DNA from: Planctomycetota bacterium
GTDB taxonomy: Bacteria; Planctomycetota; Planctomycetia; Gemmatales; Gemmataceae
Length of the DNA: 41,293 bases
Reading direction: 5' to 3'
Assembly (NCBI GenBank): GCA_029777335.1
Contig: JAKOSN010000273.1
Coordinates: 1 to 41,293, forward strand
The position numbers and the translations under genes are program-made. Every line of letters starts with the position of its first letter. Position 1 is the stretch's first letter. Shown piece by piece: positions 23,262 through 30,639 of this stretch. The notes under the pieces are model-generated. The model was not told the origin of the DNA and made no database searches. It worked only from the letters and a program-made list of their open reading frames with translations.

Positions 23262-24197
23262 TCAAGGGACATCGCGATACCTGGCGTGGCACTGGTTGCA
23301 CGTGTCTCCTAACTGACGATAAAGGCGCTCCGCCTTCTCTTTTTCGAGCGTCGGCTTCTCCTTCGCGAGCACCCGTTCGAGTTCCCTGGCCTGGGAATGC
23401 GCGTCGGCGAGCCAGCGCTGGAATTCTTTGGGGCGCCTGGTGATCTCCGGGAGGCGCCGCAATTCCTGATAGGTTTCGACCAGCTGCAGCGCTTCCTGGG
23501 CGGGGACCAGATCGGGGTGGTCGGCGGGCGGTTTCCACCCCGCGGCCCGGATCAGCTTGAGCGAATCCCAGTGGTGATCGATCGCCACCATCGCCTGGGT
23601 CACTCCAGCGGGCTTGACCGTCTCGGGGAAGTGGGCCGGGACACGAGCCAGTTCCTCGGCCGTGGGACGCTTGAACTCGCGGATCGTTCGGAACAGCCCG
23701 GCGTAGCGCGGATCGGTTCCGGCGCTGCGGAGAAGCGCCAGGGCATCCTCGATGCGGCATTGCTCATCGCAACACAACTGGGCCACGGCGGCTGCGGTTG
23801 GTCCGCGATGCTGGCCGTGGTGGCAGTGGATGTAGATGGGCGTCGGCAAGGTTTGCACCGCCCTGCCAAGCAGCAAGGCCTGCGGCCGGGTGATGCCGTT
23901 GTACCCGATTGGAATGTGCACATAGCGCAGACCGACCTTGCGTGCCTGTGCCACCTCGGGTTGAGTGCCGTCGACCGACAGAATGGTCTTGATGCCGAGT
24001 TTTTTGAGCGAGGCAAAGCCGGTGCTGCCCTCCGGGCTGTTGCCGCTATACAGGGTGGCGCTGAGGCGAAAGACGTTGTGCAGCCCTGCCGCCGTCACCT
24101 TTTCCGGGGTTGGGTCCCGGGCGCTCCCCCGAGGAAGGAGCAGCAGTCCATTGAGGACAAGGGTGGCGCCCAACCATGCAAAGAAGATTCGTTGCAT
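23262..24197 (-). CDS. Dual-specificity phosphatase-like domain fused to a cytochrome c'-like domain
   Basis: A 311-residue exported protein with an unusual combination. Residues 1-27 form a signal peptide or anchor (MQRIFFAWLGATLVLNGLLLL). Residues about 38-175 look like a cysteine-based (DSP/PTP-like) phosphatase: GIKTILSVDGTQPEV, YVHIPIGYNG and the CX5R loop IHCHHGQHRGP, with catalytic Cys125 and Arg131. Residues about 195-311 are helical and end in CNQCHARYRD (300-309), the C-terminal haem-binding signature typical of cytochrome c' and c556 four-helix bundles. The start is the ATG at 24197, after AGGAG. It lies 49 bases after pheT on the same strand and may be read through from that operon. 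Periplasmic, haem-linked phosphatase activity is inferred; both motif sets are visible. Confidence 0.82.
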   Translation of the reverse strand: MQRIFFAWLGATLVLNGLLLLPRGSARDPTPEKVTAAGLHNVFRLSATLYSGNSPEGSTGFASLKKLGIKTILSVDGTQPEVAQARKVGLRYVHIPIGYNGITRPQALLLGRAVQTLPTPIYIHCHHGQHRGPTAAAVAQLCCDEQCRIEDALALLRSAGTDPRYAGLFRTIREFKRPTAEELARVPAHFPETVKPAGVTQAMVAIDHHWDSLKLIRAAGWKPPADHPDLVPAQEALQLVETYQELRRLPEITRRPKEFQRWLADAHSQARELERVLAKEKPTLEKEKAERLYRQLGDTCNQCHARYRDVP

Positions 24198-24246
24198 CCG
24201 CCTGTCTCCTGGGGCTGGGAGATGAGCCTGTTCGGCTCGCTGGGCT

Positions 24247-26757
24247 CTATTCCTTGCCTCGAATTTGTGCCTTGAGCACATGTTTGAGGCGATCCTCGAT
24301 CTTCTTGTGTGCCTTGTCCAGTTCCTTGTCGGTAAGGGTGCGATCGGGGGCCTGGTAGCTTAACGCATAGGCCAGACTCTTTTTCCCCGCCGGGATGCTC
24401 TCGCCCTGGTAGAGATCGAACAAGCGAACGTCGGCGAGGAGGGTTCCGCCCGCGGCACGAATTTCCTTTTCGACCTTCTCGGCGGACAGATCCGCCTCGA
24501 CGATGACGGCGACATCGCGCAGGGCCGCCGGGAAGCTCGGCACCGGCTGGGCGGCATGACGCACGGGCACCAGGCGGAGGAGCTTCTCCAGATTGAGTTC
24601 CGCCACCAGCACCACGCGCTGCCCGAGTTTGTAGGCCTCGGCGACGCGCGGGTGCATCTCGCCAAAGGTCCCGATCACCTCGCCCTGCACCACCAGGTCG
24701 GCAGCCTTCCCCGGATGCAGATAAGGTACTTTGGAGATCTGATAAGTCACATCTGGCAGATGCAACCCCGTGGCCAGGGCCTCGATCGTTCCCTTGAGAT
24801 CGAAGAAATCGAGGGTCGCTGGCTTTGCTCCTGGACCGTCGCCCCAGAACTCGGGATGACGCTGACCGGTCATCACCAGCGCCAGGCGGCGCTCTTCCTC
24901 GGGGAGTTTCTCGTGGGGACGCGGCAGATAGACGCGGCCGATCTCGAAGAGGCGAACCTCGTTGCAGTGCCGCAGATTGCTTTCGGTGACCTCCAGCACG
25001 CTGGCCAGCACGCTGTGGCGCATGACCACGCGCTCACTGCTGATCGGGTTGAGCAACTTCACATAGTCGCCAGCGGGGAGATTAAGCGGTGCCTCGCGCT
25101 CGGGAACGGTGAGCGAATTGGTGATCGCTTCCTGCAACCCCACATCGACCAGAAGATCGCGCACCCGCTCTTCCAGCTCCACATCCGGGTTTCCCTTCTG
25201 ATCGGGGAGCGCATCGGAAAGGAGCGTGGCGGGGAGCCGATCGTAGCCATAGATCCGGGCGAGATCCTCGATCAGATCGGTGGCGCCTTCCTGAATATCC
25301 AGCCGGTGCGGGGGTGCAGTGACCTGCAAGGCGTCGGCGCCGTTGGGGACCACGGTGAACTCCAGCCCTTCCAGGATGCGCGTGGCATCTGCCTGCGGCA
25401 CGTCGATACCCAGCAGCCGTTTGACCTCTGCCAGGGGAAGGTGGATCACCTGGGGCGGCATGGGATGGGGGTAACAATCGACCATCCCCTGGCAGACCGT
25501 GGCGCCGGCGAACTGACGCATCAGCTCGGCAGCTCGTTCGGCGGCGGGTTTGACCGTCTCGGGGTGCACGCCGCGACTGAAGCGCACACTGGCCTCGCTT
25601 GGGAGATTGAGGGCTTTCATGGTGCGGCGGATGCTGACCGCGTGGAAACTCGCCGATTCCAGGAGAATATGGCGCGTGGTCGCGCTGACCTCGGTGTCGA
25701 GTCCGCCCATCACCCCGGCCAGGGCAATGGGACCGGCGGTATCGGCAATGACGAGGTTGTCGGGGGTGAGTTCACGCCGATTGTTGTCCAGGGTGGTGAG
25801 CACCTCGCCGGGGCGCGCCGGGCGCACCGTGATTACTGGCGCCTTACCCTGGGCACGCGCCACCAGCTTGTCGTAATCGAAAGCATGCAGCGGTTGGCCC
25901 CATTCCAGCATCACATAGTTGGTGACATCGACGATGTTGCTGATGGGGCGCATGCCGGCGTAGAGCAGGCGCTGCTTCATCCAGCCGGGTGCGGCACCAT
26001 GCCGGGCGTCGCGCAGCAGCAGGGCGGAGTAACGCGCGGACAAATTCGGATCTTCAATGGCAACTTCCACCTGTCCGGCGATTGCGGCGCCAAGGGCCTG
26101 CACCGAGTGCGGCGGAAGTTTGATGCGTTGCCCGGTGAGGGCAGCCACTTCGCGCGCCACGCCGATCATCGACAGACAGCGCGCCATGTTGGGGAGAACA
26201 TCGATTTCCAGGACGATGTCGCCCATGTAGTCGGCGAAGGGCATGCCCACCGGGGCATCGTCGTCCAGCAGGATGATCCCCTCATGTTCCTCGGAGATCC
26301 CCAGCTCGTACTGCGAGCAGACCATGGAATCGCTGGGGAGTCCGCGAATCTTGGTCGGCTTCAACTCCTTGAGGACCTTTTCCTTGGCGTGGCCATCGAA
26401 CAGAACCGAGCCAGTCAGGGCAACCACCACCTTCTGTCCCTTGTCGCCCACCTTGATGTTGGGCGCGCCGGTGACCAGCGACTTGGTACGTCCTTGCCCC
26501 AGATCGACGAGCGGACAGCTGAGGCGGTCGGCGTCAGGGTGCGGTTTGACTTCGAGAATCTGGCCGATGAGAATCTTGTCGCGATCCCAGACGGGTCCGG
26601 GGTGCTCGATCTTGCAGGGAACGCGTTCAGGCGCCGGCAAACCGAACACCTGAACACTCCCGACCTCCAGTCCGGCCAGCGTTAAACGCTCGACCAGCTC
26701 GCCCAGGGGGAGAGAGACATCCACATACTCACGCAGCCAGTTCAGAGGAACTCTCAT
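24247..26757 (-). CDS. pheT: Phenylalanine--tRNA ligase beta subunit
   Basis: An 836-residue beta subunit of the alpha2-beta2 enzyme that charges tRNA-Phe in the cytoplasm. Domains in order: N-terminal VPLNWLREYVDVSLPLGELVERLT; the tRNA-binding (EMAP/OB) domain around 40-155 with LEVKPHPDADRLSCPLVDLG and VTGAPNIKVGDK; the B3/B4 editing region (NYVMLEWGQPLHAFDYDKL, then GVMGGLDTEVSATTRHILLESASF); B5 (RLLGIDVPQADATRILEGLEF); the core VEELIEDLARIYGYDRLP-like stretch; and the C-terminal anticodon-binding FDX-ACB domain (FPAALRDVAVIVEADLSAEKVEKEI). Length is near the family norm of about 800. It follows pheS by 77 bases. The ATG at 26757 gives the canonical N-terminus. Confidence 0.97.
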   Translation of the reverse strand: MRVPLNWLREYVDVSLPLGELVERLTLAGLEVGSVQVFGLPAPERVPCKIEHPGPVWDRDKILIGQILEVKPHPDADRLSCPLVDLGQGRTKSLVTGAPNIKVGDKGQKVVVALTGSVLFDGHAKEKVLKELKPTKIRGLPSDSMVCSQYELGISEEHEGIILLDDDAPVGMPFADYMGDIVLEIDVLPNMARCLSMIGVAREVAALTGQRIKLPPHSVQALGAAIAGQVEVAIEDPNLSARYSALLLRDARHGAAPGWMKQRLLYAGMRPISNIVDVTNYVMLEWGQPLHAFDYDKLVARAQGKAPVITVRPARPGEVLTTLDNNRRELTPDNLVIADTAGPIALAGVMGGLDTEVSATTRHILLESASFHAVSIRRTMKALNLPSEASVRFSRGVHPETVKPAAERAAELMRQFAGATVCQGMVDCYPHPMPPQVIHLPLAEVKRLLGIDVPQADATRILEGLEFTVVPNGADALQVTAPPHRLDIQEGATDLIEDLARIYGYDRLPATLLSDALPDQKGNPDVELEERVRDLLVDVGLQEAITNSLTVPEREAPLNLPAGDYVKLLNPISSERVVMRHSVLASVLEVTESNLRHCNEVRLFEIGRVYLPRPHEKLPEEERRLALVMTGQRHPEFWGDGPGAKPATLDFFDLKGTIEALATGLHLPDVTYQISKVPYLHPGKAADLVVQGEVIGTFGEMHPRVAEAYKLGQRVVLVAELNLEKLLRLVPVRHAAQPVPSFPAALRDVAVIVEADLSAEKVEKEIRAAGGTLLADVRLFDLYQGESIPAGKKSLAYALSYQAPDRTLTDKELDKAHKKIEDRLKHVLKAQIRGKE

Positions 26758-26834
26758 GGGGATCGGTCCGTGGCGTTGTCGGGAATGCAGAAGGAGCAGC
26801 GGGGGAGCAGCGCGGGGAAAGCTCGCCGGCGCGC

Positions 26835-27857
26835 TCAGAACTGGCTCAGAAAGCGCAGATCGTTCTTCCAGAACTGCCGAATATCGTCGATGCCATACTT
26901 GCGCATGGCGATGCGCTCGGGGCCCATGCCGAAGGCGAAGCCGCTGTACTTCGCCGGATCGTAGCCGCCGTGGCGCAGCACGACCGGATGAACCATCCCG
27001 GCACCCATGATCTCCAGCCAGCCGGTGCCCTTGGAAATATCCCCGCTAATCGGGTCGTCTTTGGGCCAATCGACATCCACCTCGATACTGGGTTCGGTGA
27101 AGGGGAAGTAACTGGAGCGAATACGAATCTGGCGTTCGGGGCCGAACAGACGCCGCGCGAAGGCGGTGATGGTCCCCTTCAGATCGGCCATGGTGATCTT
27201 TTCGCCGATCACCAATCCCTCGACCTGGTGGAACATGATCTCGCTGCGAGCGGTGATCTGCTCGTAGCGATAGCACATGCCCGGGAGGATCACGCGGATG
27301 GGCCGGGGAAACAGTTCGCGCATCACATGGATCTGTCCCGGCGAGGTATGGGTGCGCAGAATCACGCCGGGGGTCGTGGTGTAGAAGGTGTCCCACATGT
27401 CGCGCGCGGGGTGATGCGGCGGCATGTTGAGCAACTCGAAGTTGGTCAGATCATCCTCGATCTCGCGGCTGCGATAGATCTGGAAACCCATGTCGGCGAA
27501 GATGGCGTAGATCTGGCGCAGGGTTTGGTTGGACAGGTGCAGCCGACCGCGCGGGGCGGGACGCCCGGGCAGGGTGATGTCCAGGCGGTCGGTTTGCAGG
27601 CTCTGTTCCAGCGTGCGCGCGCGGACCTCGGCGAGAGCGTTTTCATAGCGTGCCAGGAGATCTTCCTTGAGGCGATTGGCCTCCTGGCCATAGGACTTGC
27701 GCTGGTCGGGCGGGACTGCGCCCACTCCCTTGAGCGCCTGCAGGACCTCGCCGTGCTTGCCGAAGAAGCGCGTGTTCCAGGCGCGCAGGGCGGGTTCGTC
27801 GGTGCAGGCCTGCAGAGCAGTGAGGGCGGCTTGTTCAAGCGTAGCGAGATCGACCAT
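26835..27857 (-). CDS. pheS: Phenylalanine--tRNA ligase alpha subunit
   Basis: A 340-residue class II aminoacyl-tRNA synthetase subunit carrying the phenylalanine and ATP sites. An N-terminal coiled coil (about 1-85) precedes the catalytic core. Motif 2 is CYRYEQITARSEIMFHQVEGLVIG; FTEPSIEVDVDW and GWLEIMGAGMVHP are the expected active-site stretches; motif 3 is FAFGMGPERIAMRKYGIDDIR. Length matches the family (330-350). The start at 27857 gives MVDLATLEQAALTAL. It follows rplT by 103 bases, a gap that contains a strong hairpin which may modulate pheST relative to the ribosomal genes. Confidence 0.97.
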   Translation of the reverse strand: MVDLATLEQAALTALQACTDEPALRAWNTRFFGKHGEVLQALKGVGAVPPDQRKSYGQEANRLKEDLLARYENALAEVRARTLEQSLQTDRLDITLPGRPAPRGRLHLSNQTLRQIYAIFADMGFQIYRSREIEDDLTNFELLNMPPHHPARDMWDTFYTTTPGVILRTHTSPGQIHVMRELFPRPIRVILPGMCYRYEQITARSEIMFHQVEGLVIGEKITMADLKGTITAFARRLFGPERQIRIRSSYFPFTEPSIEVDVDWPKDDPISGDISKGTGWLEIMGAGMVHPVVLRHGGYDPAKYSGFAFGMGPERIAMRKYGIDDIRQFWKNDLRFLSQF

Positions 27858-27898
27858 GGGAAGTTATCCACGCAATCCTGGCGCGGTGAACGAGGGAC

Positions 27899-27935
27899 GT
27901 GCCGAGGAGGAAGCGGCTGGCTTCCCCCTCGGCAC
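27899..27935 (-). terminator. Hairpin between rplT and pheS, possible attenuator
   Basis: A 16-bp stem with one mismatch (27899-27914 against 27920-27935) and a 5-base loop (GGCTG), located 25 bases past the rplT stop and 41 bases before the pheS start. There is no T-run downstream on the minus strand, so it is either a weak terminator, a processing or stabilising stem, or an attenuator. Confidence 0.6.
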
Positions 27936-27960
27936 ACCCCGACGCGCAGGAAAGAGATCC

Positions 27961-28332
27961 TTAGACCTTCAGTCCAGCGGGGAGGTTGGCTTTGGCCAGG
28001 TCCACGAGCTTGCTAAAGGTGGCGGGATCGTGGATGGCGAGGTCGGCGAGCGCCTTGCGGTCGAGCTGAACAAATGCGCGCTGCAACCCGGCCATGAAGG
28101 CGCTGTAGCGCATGCCACGCATGCGACAGGCGGCATTAATGCGGATAATCCACAAGCGCCGGAATTCGCGTTTTTTCGTGCGGCGATCACGAAAGGCATA
28201 AACGCGAGCGCGGAGGAGGGTAACAACCGCCTGGCGAAAGAGGTTGTGGCGGCTCAGGCGGAATCCCTTGGTCAAATGACGAAGACGTTTGCGGCCCTGA
28301 GTGACAGTCTTGCCGCTGCGTGCGCGTGTCAT
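27961..28332 (-). CDS. rplT: 50S ribosomal protein L20
   Basis: A 123-residue large-subunit protein that binds 23S rRNA early in assembly. Recognised by LRHLTKGFRLSRHNLFRQA, RDRRTKKREFRRLWIIRINAACR and YSAFMAGLQRAFVQLDRKALADLA, the conserved C-terminal globular part. Length fits the family (115-125). The ATG at 28332 follows AGGAG. It sits 35 bases after rpmI in the standard infC-rpmI-rplT order. In E. coli and Bacillus, L20 represses this operon by binding its mRNA, so the hairpins upstream of rpmI are candidate targets. Confidence 0.98.
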   Translation of the reverse strand: MTRARSGKTVTQGRKRLRHLTKGFRLSRHNLFRQAVVTLLRARVYAFRDRRTKKREFRRLWIIRINAACRMRGMRYSAFMAGLQRAFVQLDRKALADLAIHDPATFSKLVDLAKANLPAGLKV

Positions 28333-28367
28333 GGTTCATCAACTCCTGTGGAAGCAGCGGACGGCGG

Positions 28368-28562
28368 TCAAACGCTAATGACGGCCACATACTTCTTGGC
28401 GATCTTGCCCGCGTCCACCACGACGTCGCGCAGCTGGCGCTTGCGTTTGCCGGTTTTGTGGCTGAGCAAGTGTTTTTTGCCGGCCTGACGGCGTTTCAAT
28501 TTGCCGGTAGCCGTCACCTTGAATCGTTTTTTCGACCCCTTGTGGGTCTTCATCTTGGGCAT
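28368..28562 (-). CDS. rpmI: 50S ribosomal protein L35
   Basis: A 64-residue basic protein with the standard start MPKMKTHKGSKKRFKVTATG, then KLKRRQAGKKHLLSHKTGKRKRQLR. The ATG at 28562 is chosen over a GTG 12 bases upstream because L35 proteins begin MPKMKTH and the length then matches the family (64-66). A purine-rich AAAGGTGGGG lies just upstream. A 6-bp hairpin (GGCCAG/CTGGCC, 28583-28602) precedes the ribosome-binding site, and a terminator-like stem lies further up. Together these make this junction the likely control point for L35-L20 expression. Confidence 0.97.
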   Translation of the reverse strand: MPKMKTHKGSKKRFKVTATGKLKRRQAGKKHLLSHKTGKRKRQLRDVVVDAGKIAKKYVAVISV

Positions 28563-28609
28563 GGCCCACCCCACCTTTCCCTGGCCAGCGCTCGTCCTGG
28601 CCCTGTTGA

Positions 28610-28652
28610 CGAAAAGAAAAACGGGGCCCCTGACAATCGCTCAGGGGTCCCG
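28610..28652 (-). terminator. Intrinsic-terminator-like attenuator between infC and rpmI
   Basis: On the minus strand a 12-bp GC-rich stem with one A/C mispair (28641-28652 with 28622-28633; loop of 7) is followed at once by GTTTTTCTTTTC. This is a textbook intrinsic terminator, yet it sits inside the infC-rpmI-rplT-pheST operon, 49 bases before the rpmI start. Partial termination or regulated antitermination (by L20, by analogy) would explain it. Confidence 0.8.
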
Positions 28653-28723
28653 GGACAGTCTCCGGCGGACAGATTGAGTATTGTAGGGAAACGCTAGGCG
28701 AGTGGGCAGAGGGCATGCGCCGA

Positions 28724-29254
28724 TTACGTCGCTTTTGGCGCCAGCATGGCGGTCATACGTTTGCCTTCCATGGAAGGAGCCCGCTCGACCTTGGCGACAT
28801 CGGTCAGCTTTTCAAGGATGCCTTCGATAATGCGACGGCCCTCCTCGATGTGCTGTAACTCCCGGCCTCGGAAGAGCACGTTGACCAGCACCTTGTCCTT
28901 GTGTTCCAGGAAGCGCCGCGCCTGATTCACCTTGGTGTCGACGTCGTGCTCGCCGGTCTTGGGACGGACCCGGATCTCCTTGAGCTTGGCCTGGTGCGGT
29001 TTGGCCTTGGCTCCCTTGCGCGATTGCTGGTAACGGAACTTGCCGTAATCCAGAATCTTGCACACGGGTGGTCGTTCGTTGGCCGCCACCTCGACCAGGT
29101 CCAGATTTGCCTCCCGCGCCATTTCCAGCGCCTGGGAGGTGGGCACCACCCCCAGCTGTTCTCCGTTGGCGCCGATCAGGCGAATCGGAGTGAGGCGAAT
29201 CTGTTCATTAATGCGCTGCCCACGATCCTGCGGTGTGTGACGTTCCCCGTTGAT
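28724..29254 (-). CDS. infC: Translation initiation factor IF-3, probable AUC start
   Basis: Initiation factor that keeps 30S subunits free and checks start-codon pairing. The frame holds the essential RINEQIRLTPIRLIGANGEQLGV, then PTSQALEMAREANLDLVEVA, PPVCKILDYGKFRYQ, and the C-terminal KEIRVRPKTGEHDVDTKVNQARRFL. The first ordinary start codon in frame is GTG at 29149, which would delete the whole conserved N-terminal segment. Upstream, an in-frame TGA lies at 29258-29260, and the only suitable start after it is ATC at 29254, 8 bases behind GGGAG. That gives 176 residues, the normal IF-3 length. E. coli infC uses AUU for autoregulation, so a rare AUC start fits. IF-3 identity is certain; the exact start is a strong inference. 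Confidence 0.93.
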   Translation of the reverse strand: MNGERHTPQDRGQRINEQIRLTPIRLIGANGEQLGVVPTSQALEMAREANLDLVEVAANERPPVCKILDYGKFRYQQSRKGAKAKPHQAKLKEIRVRPKTGEHDVDTKVNQARRFLEHKDKVLVNVLFRGRELQHIEEGRRIIEGILEKLTDVAKVERAPSMEGKRMTAMLAPKAT

Positions 29255-29542
29255 ACTTCAATCTCCCTTGTGTTTTGCGAAACGCAACCCTCCAAACGGT
29301 GACGGGACGGAAAGACCTCGACCAGGGATGTGGCTGCATCATTCGAATCATCCCTGGGGTCAGTTCGGCGGCTGCGTTTCCTCCCCTCGTTGTTGGTTTC
29401 GCCCCGTCCTCCATGGATAAGACAGGGCCCGTCGGTCCTCGGTTCATCAACGCACACTTTAACATGCCGCAGGCATCATGGGAAGTCCTTCCCGCCTCGG
29501 CGCGAACGATTTTCCGAGCACAAACTCGGTCGGGCACCCTGG
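29255..29542 (-). promoter_or_regulatory. infC operon leader region with a 9-bp hairpin
   Basis: These 288 bases lie between the third zinc-ribbon gene's stop (29543) and infC. A perfect 9-bp stem (CCAGGGATG at 29322-29330, CATCCCTGG at 29349-29357; 18-base loop) lies about 70 bases upstream of the infC start. It could be part of an L20- or IF-3-responsive leader, or a leader-mRNA stabiliser. I could not identify a convincing -35/-10 pair or any gene here. Confidence 0.5.
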
Positions 29543-30568
29543 TCAGGGGCTCTCGGTGACGATCCGCAGCCCGCACCGACACTTGTAACTCGCGTCACAC
29601 AGATTGATCTGCAGGGGGATACTTCTGAACACCCGGGTCGACAGTGTTTTTCCGAGTTCGCGATAATGGTCCACCGTGTGCGGATTTTCCCATCCGGACG
29701 GTTCCAGAAGGAAATCGACCACGACCTGGTCCGTTTCACAACGGAGACGAACGCTCTTGCCCTCGCCGTGGCCGAAGTAACCACTGTCGCGAAGCACCAC
29801 TGCAGTTGCCTCCGCGTAGGACTGCGGGATTTCCTGGCTGTAGTAAACCCTGTCGTTCGGGGTGCTTTTCAGAAGGGAGAACCCGCTGAGGGAATAGGCA
29901 TCGTCAACGATCATGTGAGTCATGACAAAGACGAGAATGCTCCCCACAAGGACGGGGACGGTAAAGAGCACAACGGTGGTCCGGGAATCCGGGAAGGTGC
30001 GCATCGGCCGGGCGTGGCGGGTTGCTTGCCTGTACCAGCTTCGCCCGAGGGCGGAAATGATCGGAATCGCCGCGATCCAGAGGACGGCAAACAGAATCAG
30101 CCCTGCTCGGACATACGCTGTCGTGGGGGAACACACCAACCCGGCGATGACGGCGGTCTGGAAAACGAAGGCGAAAGCAATGATGCAGTTGCCCCGCCGA
30201 TGCTGCCCCAAACATCTCTCGTTTCGCCCCAGCGCCAGGAGTCCGCTTGCTGGCCCCCCCACCATGGCCACACGAGTGAGTGTCGCGGGCGAGACAAGAG
30301 CGGGGACCAGCGGGTTTTCCTCACGAGGGATTGTCGGTTCGCTGAAGGCCGTCCGAGGGGGCGTGCCCACCTCCGCATCGGAGATCGTTTCCTGGAGCAT
30401 CAACGGCGACGGAGCGACGGCGGTGGGTTGGGCCGCGGTCGGCGCGGGGTTGTCCTCCTCGGGGAAGACAAGGGTTTGCTTGCAGACGGGGCAGAGGCAG
30501 AGCTGTCCTGGACGCGCCACGCTCGATTGCAGTCTGCGGCCACATGAACAAACAATCTGCATTACCAT
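29543..30568 (-). CDS. Zinc-ribbon membrane protein, paralogue 1 of 3
   Basis: A 341-residue protein of a family I do not recognise. The N-terminus MVMQIVCSCGRRLQ, then CLCPVCKQTLVFPEE, is a compact zinc ribbon (C-x-C..C-x-C-x2-C). A Pro/Thr-rich linker follows, then four hydrophobic segments (about 95-225) with a short cytoplasmic loop between, then a C-terminal soluble domain. That domain carries VYYSQEIPQSYAEATAVVLRDSGYF, KSVRLRCETDQVVVDFLL and a final LQINLCD. All three paralogues share this plan. This copy is the most diverged in its C-terminal half but nearly identical to copy 2 over its first 55 codons. The ATG at 30568 follows GGAGGG. Membrane location and metal binding are inferred. 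Confidence 0.85.
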   Translation of the reverse strand: MVMQIVCSCGRRLQSSVARPGQLCLCPVCKQTLVFPEEDNPAPTAAQPTAVAPSPLMLQETISDAEVGTPPRTAFSEPTIPREENPLVPALVSPATLTRVAMVGGPASGLLALGRNERCLGQHRRGNCIIAFAFVFQTAVIAGLVCSPTTAYVRAGLILFAVLWIAAIPIISALGRSWYRQATRHARPMRTFPDSRTTVVLFTVPVLVGSILVFVMTHMIVDDAYSLSGFSLLKSTPNDRVYYSQEIPQSYAEATAVVLRDSGYFGHGEGKSVRLRCETDQVVVDFLLEPSGWENPHTVDHYRELGKTLSTRVFRSIPLQINLCDASYKCRCGLRIVTESP

Positions 30569-30596
30569 GGGCTTGGTCCCTCCGGACGATGCAGGG
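30405..30596 (-). repeat. 192-bp near-identical 5' segment, copy in paralogue 1
   Basis: This segment, the first 164 bases of paralogue 1 plus 28 bases of leader, matches 31544-31735 in paralogue 2 with about seven differences by eye. Divergence rises sharply outside it, which points to recent gene conversion or strong constraint. Confidence 0.85.
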
Positions 30597-30639
30597 TGCC
30601 GTCAAGCAAAGCTGCACACGTCGGCGCTGCTGTGATAGG

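Noticed and set aside
24556..26685. 709-codon plus-strand frame over pheT
   Set aside because: Antisense to a certain gene; no recognisable domain, and stop-poor antisense frames are expected at this GC content.
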